64,000 nt of DNA from Malurus cyaneus samueli (Eukaryota > Chordata > Aves > Passeriformes > Maluridae): the NCBI GenBank assembly GCA_009741485.1, contig CM019219.1, positions 33,452,367 through 33,516,366 of the forward strand. Reading direction: 5' to 3'. Every line of letters starts with the position of its first letter. The first letter of the stretch is position 1. The translations under genes were made by a program, and so were the position numbers. Shown piece after piece: positions 53,241-64,000 of the stretch. The notes beneath the pieces were generated by a model. The model ran no database searches, was not told the DNA's origin, and worked only from the letters and a program-made list of their open reading frames with translations.

Positions 53241-56200
53241 AAGGAAACGAAGAATGGGCCTTTGAAGAGCCTCAAGAGACTGTAAGAGCCATAACCCCCT
53301 GAAGTTTTAAAGAGGTCATCTATTTCTTTTAGACTCCTTGAAAAAAATCTCATCAATACCCTTGTTTTTAACATATACTCAGTCACTTAAAGTAACAATT
53401 CATTACTAGATTTTGATTTACAGCAGTTGGAATTACACTTATCACATAGGTGGTTTAAATGCTAGAAAGGCTACCTAAAAATAATAAAAAAAAGTTTGTA
53501 TTATATATACAAAAATGTAGTGATATCAGAGTGAACTTTTTCCCTAAAGTTCAGCAACATGCTTTTCAACATGCTTCTACTTTTTGCAGGTTTTTTTTTA
53601 GTTAAGGAATCGTTTTAGAAACACATAGGGTTTTTTTCTACAATGCTTGCAAAAAAACAGGTCACTGATGAAGGTGTCTTTCAGAGAAAATCAAGAAAAG
53701 CATCAAGACCCCATCAGGACACACATCCTCTCCGTTCAGACAGGGATTTTGGGGATGGGAGCACAGCTGGGTCCCAGATTGCTGAGCAGCAGCACCCACC
53801 ACAGGGACAGGCACTCCAGGGATGCATTATAATATAATGTTGCTTTTTGTAGAAGTAGCTTATTTATGCAGACATAGTTGCTCTTGTTTTCTTTGTACCT
53901 TAGGCATGTATAGAAGCCTTTGCCATCTAGACCTTTCACATACCATGCAGACTCTTAGTATCCAGTTTTAACCTTCTCTTCAGTTTGTTCCAGCTTTTTG
54001 TAATTCCTTAATTTTGCAGTTCCTCATCTTCTAACATCCACCTTTTCAAGAGCTGGTTGTGTCCCAGGGGAATCCAGGAAAACATCTCTGATGCCCTTGA
54101 GCCGAGGCCAGAATGGCAAGGTTAAACTACTTGCAATATATGCCACATCTCTCATCATTTGCCCTCCACACAAAGGAGGTTAAGCTAATTAAAGAGAGTG
54201 GTGTCAGGTGGAGGATGAGCCTACCAAAGGCCCAGGCTAGCACTCCCTTTTTTCCATGCTTTTGCTCAGTAACACATGGATGATAGAAAACTGACCATTG
54301 CACAAAGCCCTGAAATACCGTCCTTGATGCAGGAACAGGCTTCCTGCCACACAGTATGTGCTCACGAGGCTGGGAGAAAAAAATCCACAAAAGAAGTCTG
54401 AATTAATCACATATAGATGATCCCCATTTTATATTTAATTGCCTGTATCACCTCATGAGCAAACTACTACCAACTGCTGGAAAACCTGGGACAAGCTAGG
54501 GTGTGAGATTTTAGGCAAGGTGTGAAGCATCTCTTTTCTACCATTTGCTTAGCAAGGGAAAGGGAATAAAGCAGAGACTTGGCTGATGAGAGAGTCAGCA
54601 AAGGTCAGGGATACATCTGAGCAATGCTGGCACTCATGTGTTGACAGGAGGAAGGGCTGCTTGATTTCGTTGGCCAGAGAAACCTCACATGGAAAACAGA
54701 TTGAATCCCCTCCACTTTGTCAGGACTTCACTTGTTCTGCGATAGCTCATAGGTGAGAAACCACATCCTTCTGAGCCTCAGGTGGGAGAACAGCCAGATT
54801 CTGAATTCATGCCGTCCAGTGTTTAACTCTATAAAGTTTACATTTTCATGGGCTTTCTTTTCAGCATACATAAAGGGCTTAAAGCTAAACAGCAAAACTT
54901 TCCATATTACATATTATCAGCACAAAAAAGTAGAGCACTTTAGGTTATCCGAAGTTACAAGAACAAGTGAAAACAGTATTTTGGGAGTTGTCAACACTTC
55001 ACTGCAGAACTGAATAATTGCAAATAGGTGGGAAAAGGAAGAAAGTATTCCCAGGTGAGAGAAGAGAAGGTGGTAAGAGGAAAGAGTCAGCACCTTCAGT
55101 CAAGGGCAAGAAAAGAATATTTATCACTGTCATCTAATTAGGTCTCGGGGGAAATCAGTAATAAATTCCACATAACAGTGTAAGCTGGAGGCACAAAGAC
55201 TCCATGATTTGGTAGGGTGACAGCAGATCAGAATATTTGTACTTCCCAGCAGGTGACACATTCATTTGCTAAAATGCCATGTATTCAAGTAGAGCTTTTT
55301 TCTTTCCTATTGTTTATTTCCCACTGGGAAATGGCTGTGCATTTGCAGATTGATGGCCACAGAGACTTTCTGTGTTCTGAGCAGTTAAGCCTCAGTTAAA
55401 TATTGCTGGACCCTGCAGTGTACTTCTACTTTAAACATGTAATATTCTCTTCGGAGTTCAGTCAAAATGCTTTCACATCTCTATTGAATATGGCAAGCCC
55501 TCAACTATGACTAAAGCCTGTCCACCAGTATTTTTGTCATGCCAAGACAACATAGTTTTCCTTCTGTGGTGCATCCATAGAGATGTTCCTTCTTCTGCAC
55601 ATACTTTTCTATTGCAGTTATGCCTTTGCTGTGATTCCCCTAAGGGTCAGCATGCTATAATGACCTTTTATAGGGGTTTAGGGGTTTAAACAGTTTACAG
55701 TGACTTTGCTCCTCTCTTGTTTTGCTAGAGAAGGAACTGGACTTACAAGATACTGACTTCTCTGCACTTCCTGAAACTAGAAGAAACATTTCTCTACATA
55801 GTATGAGAACTCATCCCCTAATGACTTGATAGTACAATGGCCTCAGTGCGTTATATTACGCTATATATTACAAGGGCACATGCTACGCAATCACTCTCAC
55901 CTATATTTAGGGCTCTCCTTAAATATCAGAGCAGCATTACAAATGTATAGACATTAGAGACAGACTTAGGTGAAATGCTCACACTGGTGAGAAGGGCAGG
56001 ATTGAAAAAGCCAGACCAGTCAAGTGGAAACAAGGATGGAACAGGGGAAATTAGGGCATGGAAGCAATAGAGAGAAAAAAACACCAAATCAGCACGGAAT
56101 GTATTAGGTATGATCTCAAACAAGCAATGACAGTGGGAGCTGCAAATACGGCCAGGAGGGAGATGCAAAATGTTGAAAGTGAGTTGAGAGGCAGATGCAC

Positions 56201-59200
56201 TTGGGAAGTGGAGGCTGCATGTAAAGATCCAGAGAGGAAAGGAGCTATGAGCTGTCTTTGGACTACATGTGAGAAAAAATCAAAGCTCGGGGAAAATGGA
56301 AAGATAGCACCAGGAGATATCACTTATATCCAGGTGAATTCAGGTGAAAAAGATAGGGAAAGTTTGTGGCATTTCATGGTCTGAACTTCTCAAGAAGCCC
56401 TACAATGTCAATTCTTGCCATTCCCTTCTTGCCCTGAACTTGACATGATTCCTCTCTGTGAAGGCTTTGCTACCCAGTCAATGTATTATAGTAAAATAAA
56501 TGTTCATTTATGCAGCTTTACATGCCAAAAGGAAACTTCAGCCTCAATCCCCAGAAAGGCTCTAAAAAAGTCACCAATTTATGCTGTGTGATTTGAAGAA
56601 GCACTATCTGACAGACTTCAGCAAAAGTTGGGCAGCGTCTCTTATGACAGAAATTCTTCTTTATAACATGAAATACAGGGCCATGACTGCAGCATGGGGT
56701 TTTCCACTGAGAAATAAGTGTATGTAATAAAGTATTTCTTTAGGAAGCCTGCCTGGGAAATTGTGTGTATATTTAAGTCAGTGGAGAAAGCATTTAGAAG
56801 TAGTTCAGCCTTGCAGAGATATTGCTCCTCAGTGTAAGCAAGGTCAGCAAGAGCCCGAGTTATCCAGCACATAACAACCCATCTGCCTTTATAAACCTGA
56901 CAGCAGCATGGTTTTGTTCTCCTCCTGAGAACGCTGGAGATGTGCGAGGATTTAACATGCAGTCACTTTTATTAGTTCCTGGAAGGAAGGATGGTAGTGC
57001 TCCAACTCCCTTTTGTAGAAATGTTTGAAATGCTCAGTGACTCCAAATGGCTTTGTTAGTCACACCATCCCTGCAGGATATGAAAGGGCACATTCTTCCC
57101 ATTTACTTCCAGACAGTATAATAGCATTTGTGTTTGAGCTATTCAGGTTTACAACCTGTGTGCAACCCGTGGAAGAACATTTTTGTCAATAGCTTTTTGA
57201 TGTGTTTCCTGCTAACATTTAACCTTTGATCATTGAATATTCATTTTATAAAAGGTTCTTCATGCCAGTCCTTTAGCAACTTTTCTTGAAGAAGAATGAG
57301 CTTATAAAATGTAAAATCCCCTAAGAAAAAATACAGGTTATAATTTCAGCTCACCAGCATCACTTGTACGAGAAAAATTGTACAGATAATGCAACATGTG
57401 CGAGTGCACATTATAAGGAAAGCTGCTTATCATCTAAGCAGTGTGTGCACATGTGCCTGCATATTTTATGTAGATATGTCCCTTCTCACAATGGGATTAT
57501 TCCATATTTCAAAATGCACAGAAAATACATTATCAAATGGGTTGCCATTTATTGGTGTAAATAAATTTATCTGCACTCAAATACTGCCAATACCCCAAAC
57601 AGTCTTTGTCATGTTGGGATGAGGTATAAGAAATGGAAGAAAATTACTCCCACATGTCTTGTGTAAAGGGGAGGTACCTGTGCAGGTATTAAGGGAAAGA
57701 ACATGGCACAAGGTAATCAGGTTGTAGGTCTAGAAAAAGCCACCAGCTGCCTGACTGCAGCACACAGCAGCACTCTACTCAATGTATCTGGAGGGCACAA
57801 AAAAAAGGAGTAAGGGAGGAATGGAGAAAGGGTCATCAGTCTTCTCCTGACTGCTTCTGGAGCATGAAAGCAACTGGGTCCTAAAGAAGCTGCAAAAATG
57901 CTTCAGCAACCACTGAGAGGGGCAGCAAAGACCCATCAGCAAGATCCAGGTGACCTCCAGACACCTGTCTGGGATGGGAGAGAGGAGTAGAGAGACACCC
58001 ACTAGTTCCACATGAGAAATGCTGCATTTCACACTGCAGGCAAGAGACTGAAAATGATTTGGGGTGGTGGGAAGGAGATGTTGAGGCTTTTACAGAAATT
58101 ATGAAAATACTGACAGGCGGTGGCTCAAGCAGAATTAGAAGTATCCTTCTGGTCATGGATTTTTCCTATGATTTCCTGATTTACAGAATCAGATTCCTAC
58201 ATGTTTTTCTATTAGCTTACTTTTACTTTGTATTAGGAGTTTGGTAAACACCACTTTCTTGCTGCAGAGCACAATTACAGGTCACGAAGTAGGGATTGTC
58301 TTCTCAGGATTGTCTCCAGTGCATTTCCATTTTAAATTATACACCCATTTTAGAGGACTCCCTTTTAAAGAGCAAGCTCACCTCATAGGTTTGGGGTTTC
58401 TTTGCCAACATGCCTTTGTAGTTCAGGACAGCAGCAGTGCAGTTTTCTCAATTTTTCCTCTCTGACTTGCATTTTGTATTCTCTCCTGTTAGTGAAAACA
58501 ATTAAGACTGCAGCTTTCCCCATCCTATTTTAAACTGACTTTTGTCTGGACTGTGTTTCCATTCCACTGTTTCTTGTGAACCAGAGGAGCCCTGACTTTG
58601 TATCCCAGTGCCAAATGAGGCATTTCAGCCGCACCTATGTACCCAGCACATTCTCTGTTCATTCTGCTGGAAGGTGAGAATTGCTTTCTCACCAGGGTAT
58701 TCTGAAGGAGGAGGCAAGGTGGACAGAAATACCAGAAAATACACAGGTACAATGTCCAAGAAATTGCATCCCCAAGACAATACCAAGAAAGTCATAATGA
58801 GAAGTACCTCATACTTGTCCCTTTGTTTGGTATCATCCTGAACCTGATTTCTGCAATTTCATACCTCTGTCAGTCAATCTACCCTATGTTCCTACAGATT
58901 ACCTTACAGTCTCTATATTAACCCACTCTCCCTGTCATGGCGTGATTTTCCACAGCACACAATCCATGCCTTAATAGCAAGCTGGTACAAAACAGAAAAC
59001 TTCTCACACAATATAAATAAGAACTGTGTCCCTCTACACTCCAATAAAGTCAGGATAGCAGAAATTCATAACAGACTGTAAAAATTACACCTCATATTTA
59101 CTACATTACTTCTACATCATTACTCCTTCCCTCAACGCCCCATTCAGGTCAATGAGACTTGAGGACACAGCAGTTTGCAGAAACAGGTTTTGTAAGATGC

Positions 59201-59764
59201 AGAGTACATCTGTCTGGCATGTAAAATGTTAGCTCGCTTTTATTGTAGATTCAGTAACTTAACGGGCTTAAAAGCAGAGTGGATCAATGAGGAAAGCTTG
59301 TGCCCAGCTGGACCCTGCTCCCTTCTGCAGGTCTGGATCAGAGGAAAAGGCTTGCTGCTCTGACCTGCCCATAGCCACGTAAGCAGAGTAGAAATTTAAC
59401 AGAAGCAAGGTACAAAGCCTTCAGTCCTCTGCTCCTTGCAGAGATTGCAGGTGACTCCTGATGCTCATCTAAAACCACAGGGACAAATCAGATCAGGGTC
59501 TTTTCCTCTCCATGCGCTCAGCAATGTAAGCTGTTTTATCCCAGCCTCTTGATAAAAACCTGCAATGAATCTCCTGACAATTTGTGTGTTCAACCTTTTG
59601 AGGTTTATTAAAATACTTTATTTGCCTCCTATGAATGATTTAACTATTTTTTCAGTGATAATAAGTGACAGGGAAAAAGCAGGTAAACAAACAGAAACAC
59701 ACACAGGCACCTTCACAATTAATTACTGCGGGAAAAAATGTAACCAAGTCAGTCATTAAAGATT
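53241..59764. other. Noncoding stretch, nothing identified
   Basis: No gene, RNA or transposon supported. Frames such as 108 codons at 56,058-56,384 are hydrophilic and motif-free, and an opposite-strand frame overlaps them. CpG is sparse. Confidence 0.5.
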
Positions 59765-59786
59765 AAAAAAAAAAAAAAAAAAAAAA
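59765..59786. repeat. Poly(A) run, 22 nt
   Basis: Uninterrupted A run immediately before an antisense CR1 3' end. Its position at the element's border may be coincidental, since CR1 ends in short ATTCTRTG-type repeats rather than poly(A). Confidence 0.9.
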
Positions 59787-59878
59787 GCTATGGAAAGAAT
59801 AATCAGTAAGGTTGGAAAAGACCTCTAAGATTGAGTCCAGCCATTAACCCAGCAGGGGCATCTTGCAAGAGGTATCAG
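59787..59878 (-). mobile_element. CR1 LINE 3' fragment, antisense
   Basis: The plus strand reads AAGGTTGGAAAAGACCTCTAAGATTGAGTCCAGCC-like words, then ATTAACCCAGCAG, which is the reversed CR1 end containing 'GGTTAATGGTTGGACTCGATGATCTTAAAGGTC'. About 90 bp survive, with substitutions and a missing terminal microsatellite. It belongs to a different CR1 subfamily from the 61.4-kb copy, judging by the wording. Confidence 0.85.
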
Positions 59879-61329
59879 TTTTTGTTGGGAATTCACACAG
59901 TAGAGAAACAAACAGGAGAGAAAACATTTTTCAGCTCCTCATGTCATAAAATGAGAATTTTTCCTGAGTTACTGTTAACATTGCTGGCAGTATAGTTATC
60001 AGCTGCAGTGTTCAAGTAACCCTGCAAATTTAATATTTTTAGAATAGAAATATCTCTGCAACATAATTTCCCATTATGACACTAAGCCTGGCATAAACAA
60101 AAAGTAAAAAAAGTTCTTCTCAGTATTTTATCTGCCATATTAAAAAACAGACCAACAAACGATGCAACGAAAGCTATTTAAATCCATCCAAATATACAAT
60201 ACTTCAGCTAGATAGAGACAAGAATACATTTCTTTATCAAAATTATGGTGACAATAGGAGTTGGATTAATATAAATGCATTATAATTTACCTAGCAAATG
60301 TTTAGGATATTCTTTATTACTTCTGACTGCCTGTGAGGGTTCTCATTTTATTCCTCTTAGTGAGGAGAGATTCCATCAATAGGAATGTGTATTTGTGTTT
60401 CAGTGAACAGCAAATGATAGGAATATCTCTCTTTTTAAGATATTGGCATTACTTCAAGATACTGAAGTATTTATTTGGAAAAATAAAAAAGTCACGTGAA
60501 GTGGCAGTCAAAGGAATAAAAAGACACCATTTCCAGGATAATGTCCCTGACAAATAAAAGAGAGAATGATTTTAGTAGTAAAGTGTTTTTTAATTGTTAG
60601 TTGCTACAAAGAGTGAATGCAGCTCCCTGCTACCTCTGATCCATTGAGACTTTACACCTAGGAAAATGGAGCACCAAAGGTGAATTGCTTCCACTTTGCA
60701 AAGATGTACCTACATATTACCCAGTCAATCTCAGGTGCTCACTCCCTTGCCTTGTTGGTGAGGAGTAGATCTAATGCTGCACAGTTCATGTAATTCTTAC
60801 CAAGTCAGAAAGTGAGGAATGGAAACCCTGCCAAAACCACATCACTACCAGCCCTTCCCTTTCCCCTAAGATAAAAGGGCCATAATGTTTTCTGCTAAGA
60901 CAAAGGGTTTCGTCTAATTTTATAACAAATAGGCCATTAGTCATATGAAAAAAACAGTGAAACAGGACCGCTAATGATGACAATCTAACCCTGGCTCCAA
61001 TACTGCACAGATGCCTTGTCTCAAGTGTCAGGAACTGTAAGAAGGTTGTCATGGGTAAAAGCAGGATAACTAATGGAACAGAAGCATGGAAAAGAAATTC
61101 ACCAAAAGGGAAAGAAAGAAAAGGCAAAATATCTCAGTCTCGGAGTGATGAAAGCATCCAGTAATGTAAGTGATGTGTTGAGAGCTTCTGAGCTCAGTTC
61201 TGGTCAGCGGTCTCGGAACAAGAGGAATCACACGAAGAGGAGGGGGCTCCGGGGGTGATCACAGGAAGGAAAGCTGATGCTGAGAGATGACATTGCTCTG
61301 TGCGAACTCATCATGAGTTTAGAAGAGGA
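59879..61329. other. Noncoding stretch, nothing identified
   Basis: AT-rich and CpG-poor, becoming GA-rich near 61,080-61,260. A minus-strand frame of 113 codons (60,786-61,127) has no recognisable domain. The last 100 bp may already be eroded 5' CR1 sequence. Confidence 0.5.
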
Positions 61330-61655
61330 GACCAGACCAGGTCAGACCTCATTGAGGGGTAGTGGTTGAACACTTCACTCTCCTGACCACTAACAGGATT
61401 TGAGGCAGTGGCAGAAACTGTGTTGGGGAGGTTTGGGTTTGATACCAGCAAAAGATTCCTCCCCTGGAGGGTGCTGGGCACTGCTCAGGCTCCCCAGGGA
61501 ATGGTTCCAGCCCTGAGGCTGCCAGAGCTCCAGGAGCATTTGGACAGCACTGCCAGGGATGCACAGGGGGGATTGTTGGGGGCTCTGTGCAGGGACAGGA
61601 CTGGACTCGATAATCCTGCTGGGTCCCTTCAGGATATTCTGTGATTCTGTGATTC
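61330..61655 (+). mobile_element. CR1 LINE with complete 3' end
   Basis: Sense CR1 copy with the blocks GGGAGGTTTGGGTTTGATA, CCCCTGGAGGGTGCTGGGCA, GCTCCCCAGGGAATGG, GAGCTCCAGGAGCATTTGGA and GACTGGACTCGATAATCCT, ending in the terminal repeat ATTCTGTGATTCTGTGATTC. The intact 3' microsatellite shows the true end of the element. The 5' end is truncated at an uncertain point. The wording 'CAGGAGCATTTGGACAGC' fits CR1 subfamilies abundant in Neoaves, including songbirds, as recalled from the family. It is the best single clue to host lineage in the window. The 78-codon frame across it is not a gene. Confidence 0.93.
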
Positions 61656-64000
61656 AGTTCCTGGTGATGATCAGTGAGACATTTCACAACAGCAAAGTAA
61701 AGTTGCCCTTTTGCCTCAAACAGCTTGCCAACAGCACATTTCTGAATTCACAGGATGATGCTGCCTAGGCAATATGATTTTCTTCATTTTCTTAGTAAAA
61801 AGTATGTTTTACTGAAGTTTCTCGTTTGAGTTGAAAACCTTGAAGTACAGATCAGCAGAAAAAGACATTTCTCCCAGCCCAAGCAGGAACTGCTACTTCA
61901 GCCTGCCTTCAGAGAGAGGCTTCAGTGTCAGGGAAGTGAATGGACATGATTTCTGCTCCCAAAACTGCTTTTTTTTTTTAAAGTGTCAGCTAGATCTGAC
62001 AATAAATTTGAATGATACAAGAATGTTTCTGAAAATCTTATTGTAGAATGTGTCAGCTTGTGACATAGTGCCAAAAGTTTCACTGAACAGAAAAAAGAAG
62101 GGTCTTTATTTCCCTACTACTTCCATCCCAGATTTCAGCCACAGAAAGACTTCCTGGCTTTTCTGAGAGTTTCTAATTAGAGGATCAAGAGCCTGAAGCC
62201 CAGTTTCAGTGAACATTTATCCACCTGGATAGAAGGTCATTTTACAATGAGATTTTCCCTTAAGTCAGTGGAGAGGGAGGAACTGAAGAGAGAGAATAAC
62301 ATATTCAGAAGGACTCTCAGAAAGACTTTACAACCAGGCACCACAGGACTCTTACAAAGGCTGACAGGCTCTCTATTATTTATGTAAACCCTCTGTACCT
62401 CTTACACGCCAAGACACCACAGTTGTCTTAACCAGTTAGTTGGCAAAGTACTTATAACACATTCCTGATGTAGTACTTGGACTCCAGATTTATGCTAAAT
62501 AAAGCGTGGCAGATCCCTTTGGCTTGGTTCTAAGGTTGTCTTCATGCTGTACACAGATTATTTTGGTTAGCAAAAATGTTGACAGCTTTTTTTTTTAAAA
62601 GGACCAAACATCAAAAAATCAGAAAGGCACCTGCAGCTCTCAGCACACAACAGCAACAGTTACAAGCTGGGAGGATTTTGGTTTGTCTGAAAAGGAAGGA
62701 GAACTTAAGCCTGCAGCTCTATAGAAAATTTCTCTGATATTTAGATGCGTAAACCAGTCTGTGTTTAAAAAACACAATTCAGTAGTACCTTTAAATGATT
62801 TTTCATACCATGAAATTTCAAGAACCTATTAGAAGGCTGGAAATCTGATTAATCCAGACAAATGACTCAGAAACTCCACATATTTCTCCAGGCATTTGAG
62901 GTTCACCCGGTTCATTGAAAGCTAAATACCAGTGTGGTGGTTTTAATGTAAAAGGGATTAGAGAAAGATGCTTTTCTACAGAGTATTATTATTATCCATT
63001 GCTATAGTCTGAGACAATTGGCAGCAGATCTGTTTGTTAACATTCAGTGCCACATGGGCATCTTGGTCTCAAAAGAACTCCCACCAAAACTGTTTTTTCT
63101 GAACACAAGTTCCTAGTTCCTCATGCTATCTGCTCAAAAGATGATCAGTGGAAAGGAACTTCCTATTCAGAGAAAAACTGGGTTTGGAAAAAGCCTTGAG
63201 ATATACCTCTCATGAGTACTGCCTAGAATCCAATTTACAACCTCTTCAGTGTTATCTCAAGCCTCTCCCACACGGCACAACAGGCTCAGGGGATTTTGCT
63301 ACCAGCCAGAGTGGGAAACAAAGGAGTCATTTTCCAATTATGCCGTGCCTGAAGTGCTCAGCTCACTATACAAAGTCCATAGCCACCAGCTACCAGTCAT
63401 GATTAGAATATTGTAATGGCTTTGCGTTCCCCCATGGGACATCAGGTGGCTCAGATGTTTAGTATAATTACCTTTAACTTAGATGGCTAACGTTTACCTC
63501 TCAGAGACAAAGCTGTTTCCATTAATTTTCCATCTCTAAGTAAAAGCAGTTTTATAAAGCCTACTGAAGCCTACTCCAATTACCTTCCCCTGGGTGTTGC
63601 ATTGGTCATTCCCGCTTGGAATGAGTCTGTACTGCCAGGGGAGAGCTGTTTGTTAGGAATGTTAATGATGGTCCAATAAAGAGGAGTTTGATTTTAGAAT
63701 ANAAAAAAAAAGGTAAGGCACAAGATTCATGGGAAGTGGTGAAAAAGGACAGGAAAATGAAAGGTGTCATACTCATCATAAGGGCTATTCAAAGTCACCA
63801 TGATGAGCCAAAATACCAATAAAGATCAAACATCTTCCGTCACAATTTATTTCAGTTTCTGGTTATCCCAAATTTTATACTGTCTCCATAGATGATCTGT
63901 AGAAATAGAGAAGTTCCACAGTCTTGTTGAATCATAATGCCCAGAACATACTTTCAGAATATGTAAGGTTTCATTTTATTTATTTACAAGTGAAGAGTTT
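61656..64000. other. Noncoding stretch to window end
   Basis: No gene or transposon supported. There are short T and A runs (about 61,971 and 62,587) and a single unresolved base at 63,702 in front of an A run. A TGTGGTGGTTTTA word at 62,934 resembles the start of some avian ERV LTRs, but the following sequence does not continue as an LTR I recognise. Confidence 0.5.

Noticed and set aside
62934..62960. TGTGGTGGTTTTA as the start of an avian ERV LTR
   Set aside because: Only the first dozen bases resemble an LTR start; no LTR body or matching end follows.

Overview
The window looks like a gene-poor stretch of bird nuclear DNA, probably Neoaves and possibly a songbird. The evidence is a set of CR1 retrotransposon 3' fragments, including one with the complete avian 3' end and its ATTCTGTG-type terminal repeat. 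There are no mammalian L1 or Alu elements, and the DNA is AT-leaning and CpG-poor. I could not confirm any protein-coding exon, tRNA, rRNA or CRISPR array. The open frames present (mostly 60-170 codons) look like chance frames: none has a family motif I recognise. The species call is inference.

Left flank (1 to about 27.2 kb): single-copy-looking noncoding DNA, with an eroded CR1 (4.27 kb), a perfect 22-bp hairpin (13.83 kb), an LTR-like remnant (14.6-15.2 kb), a tRNA-SINE remnant (16.5 kb), several microsatellites and a long pyrimidine tract (26.8 kb).

Centre (27.5 to 46.5 kb): the structured part. A CpG-rich, promoter-like block has two E2F-type sites, a TATA box and a YY1-type site, followed by a GC-rich minisatellite of about 30 bp. 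It runs into a 25-N gap. Immediately after the gap begins one arm of a large inverted repeat. The left arm (about 28.39-30.13 kb) and right arm (about 44.74-46.46 kb) are near-identical reverse complements, each about 1.7 kb with an internal CR1 copy and an inner end at a poly(A)/A-rich tract. They enclose a 14.6-kb spacer that is visibly richer in CpG than the flanks (by hand count, 20 and 22 CpG per 960 bp against 5 and 6). I recognise no CR1 and no gene in the spacer. This could be a real inverted duplication around foreign or differently evolving DNA, a transposon-like unit with long terminal inverted repeats, or an artefact of long-read gap filling.

Right flank (46.5 to 64 kb): ordinary noncoding DNA with two more CR1 fragments (59.8 and 61.4 kb) and small tandem duplications (53.1-53.2 kb). 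With no gene confirmed, no pathway or operon can be described.
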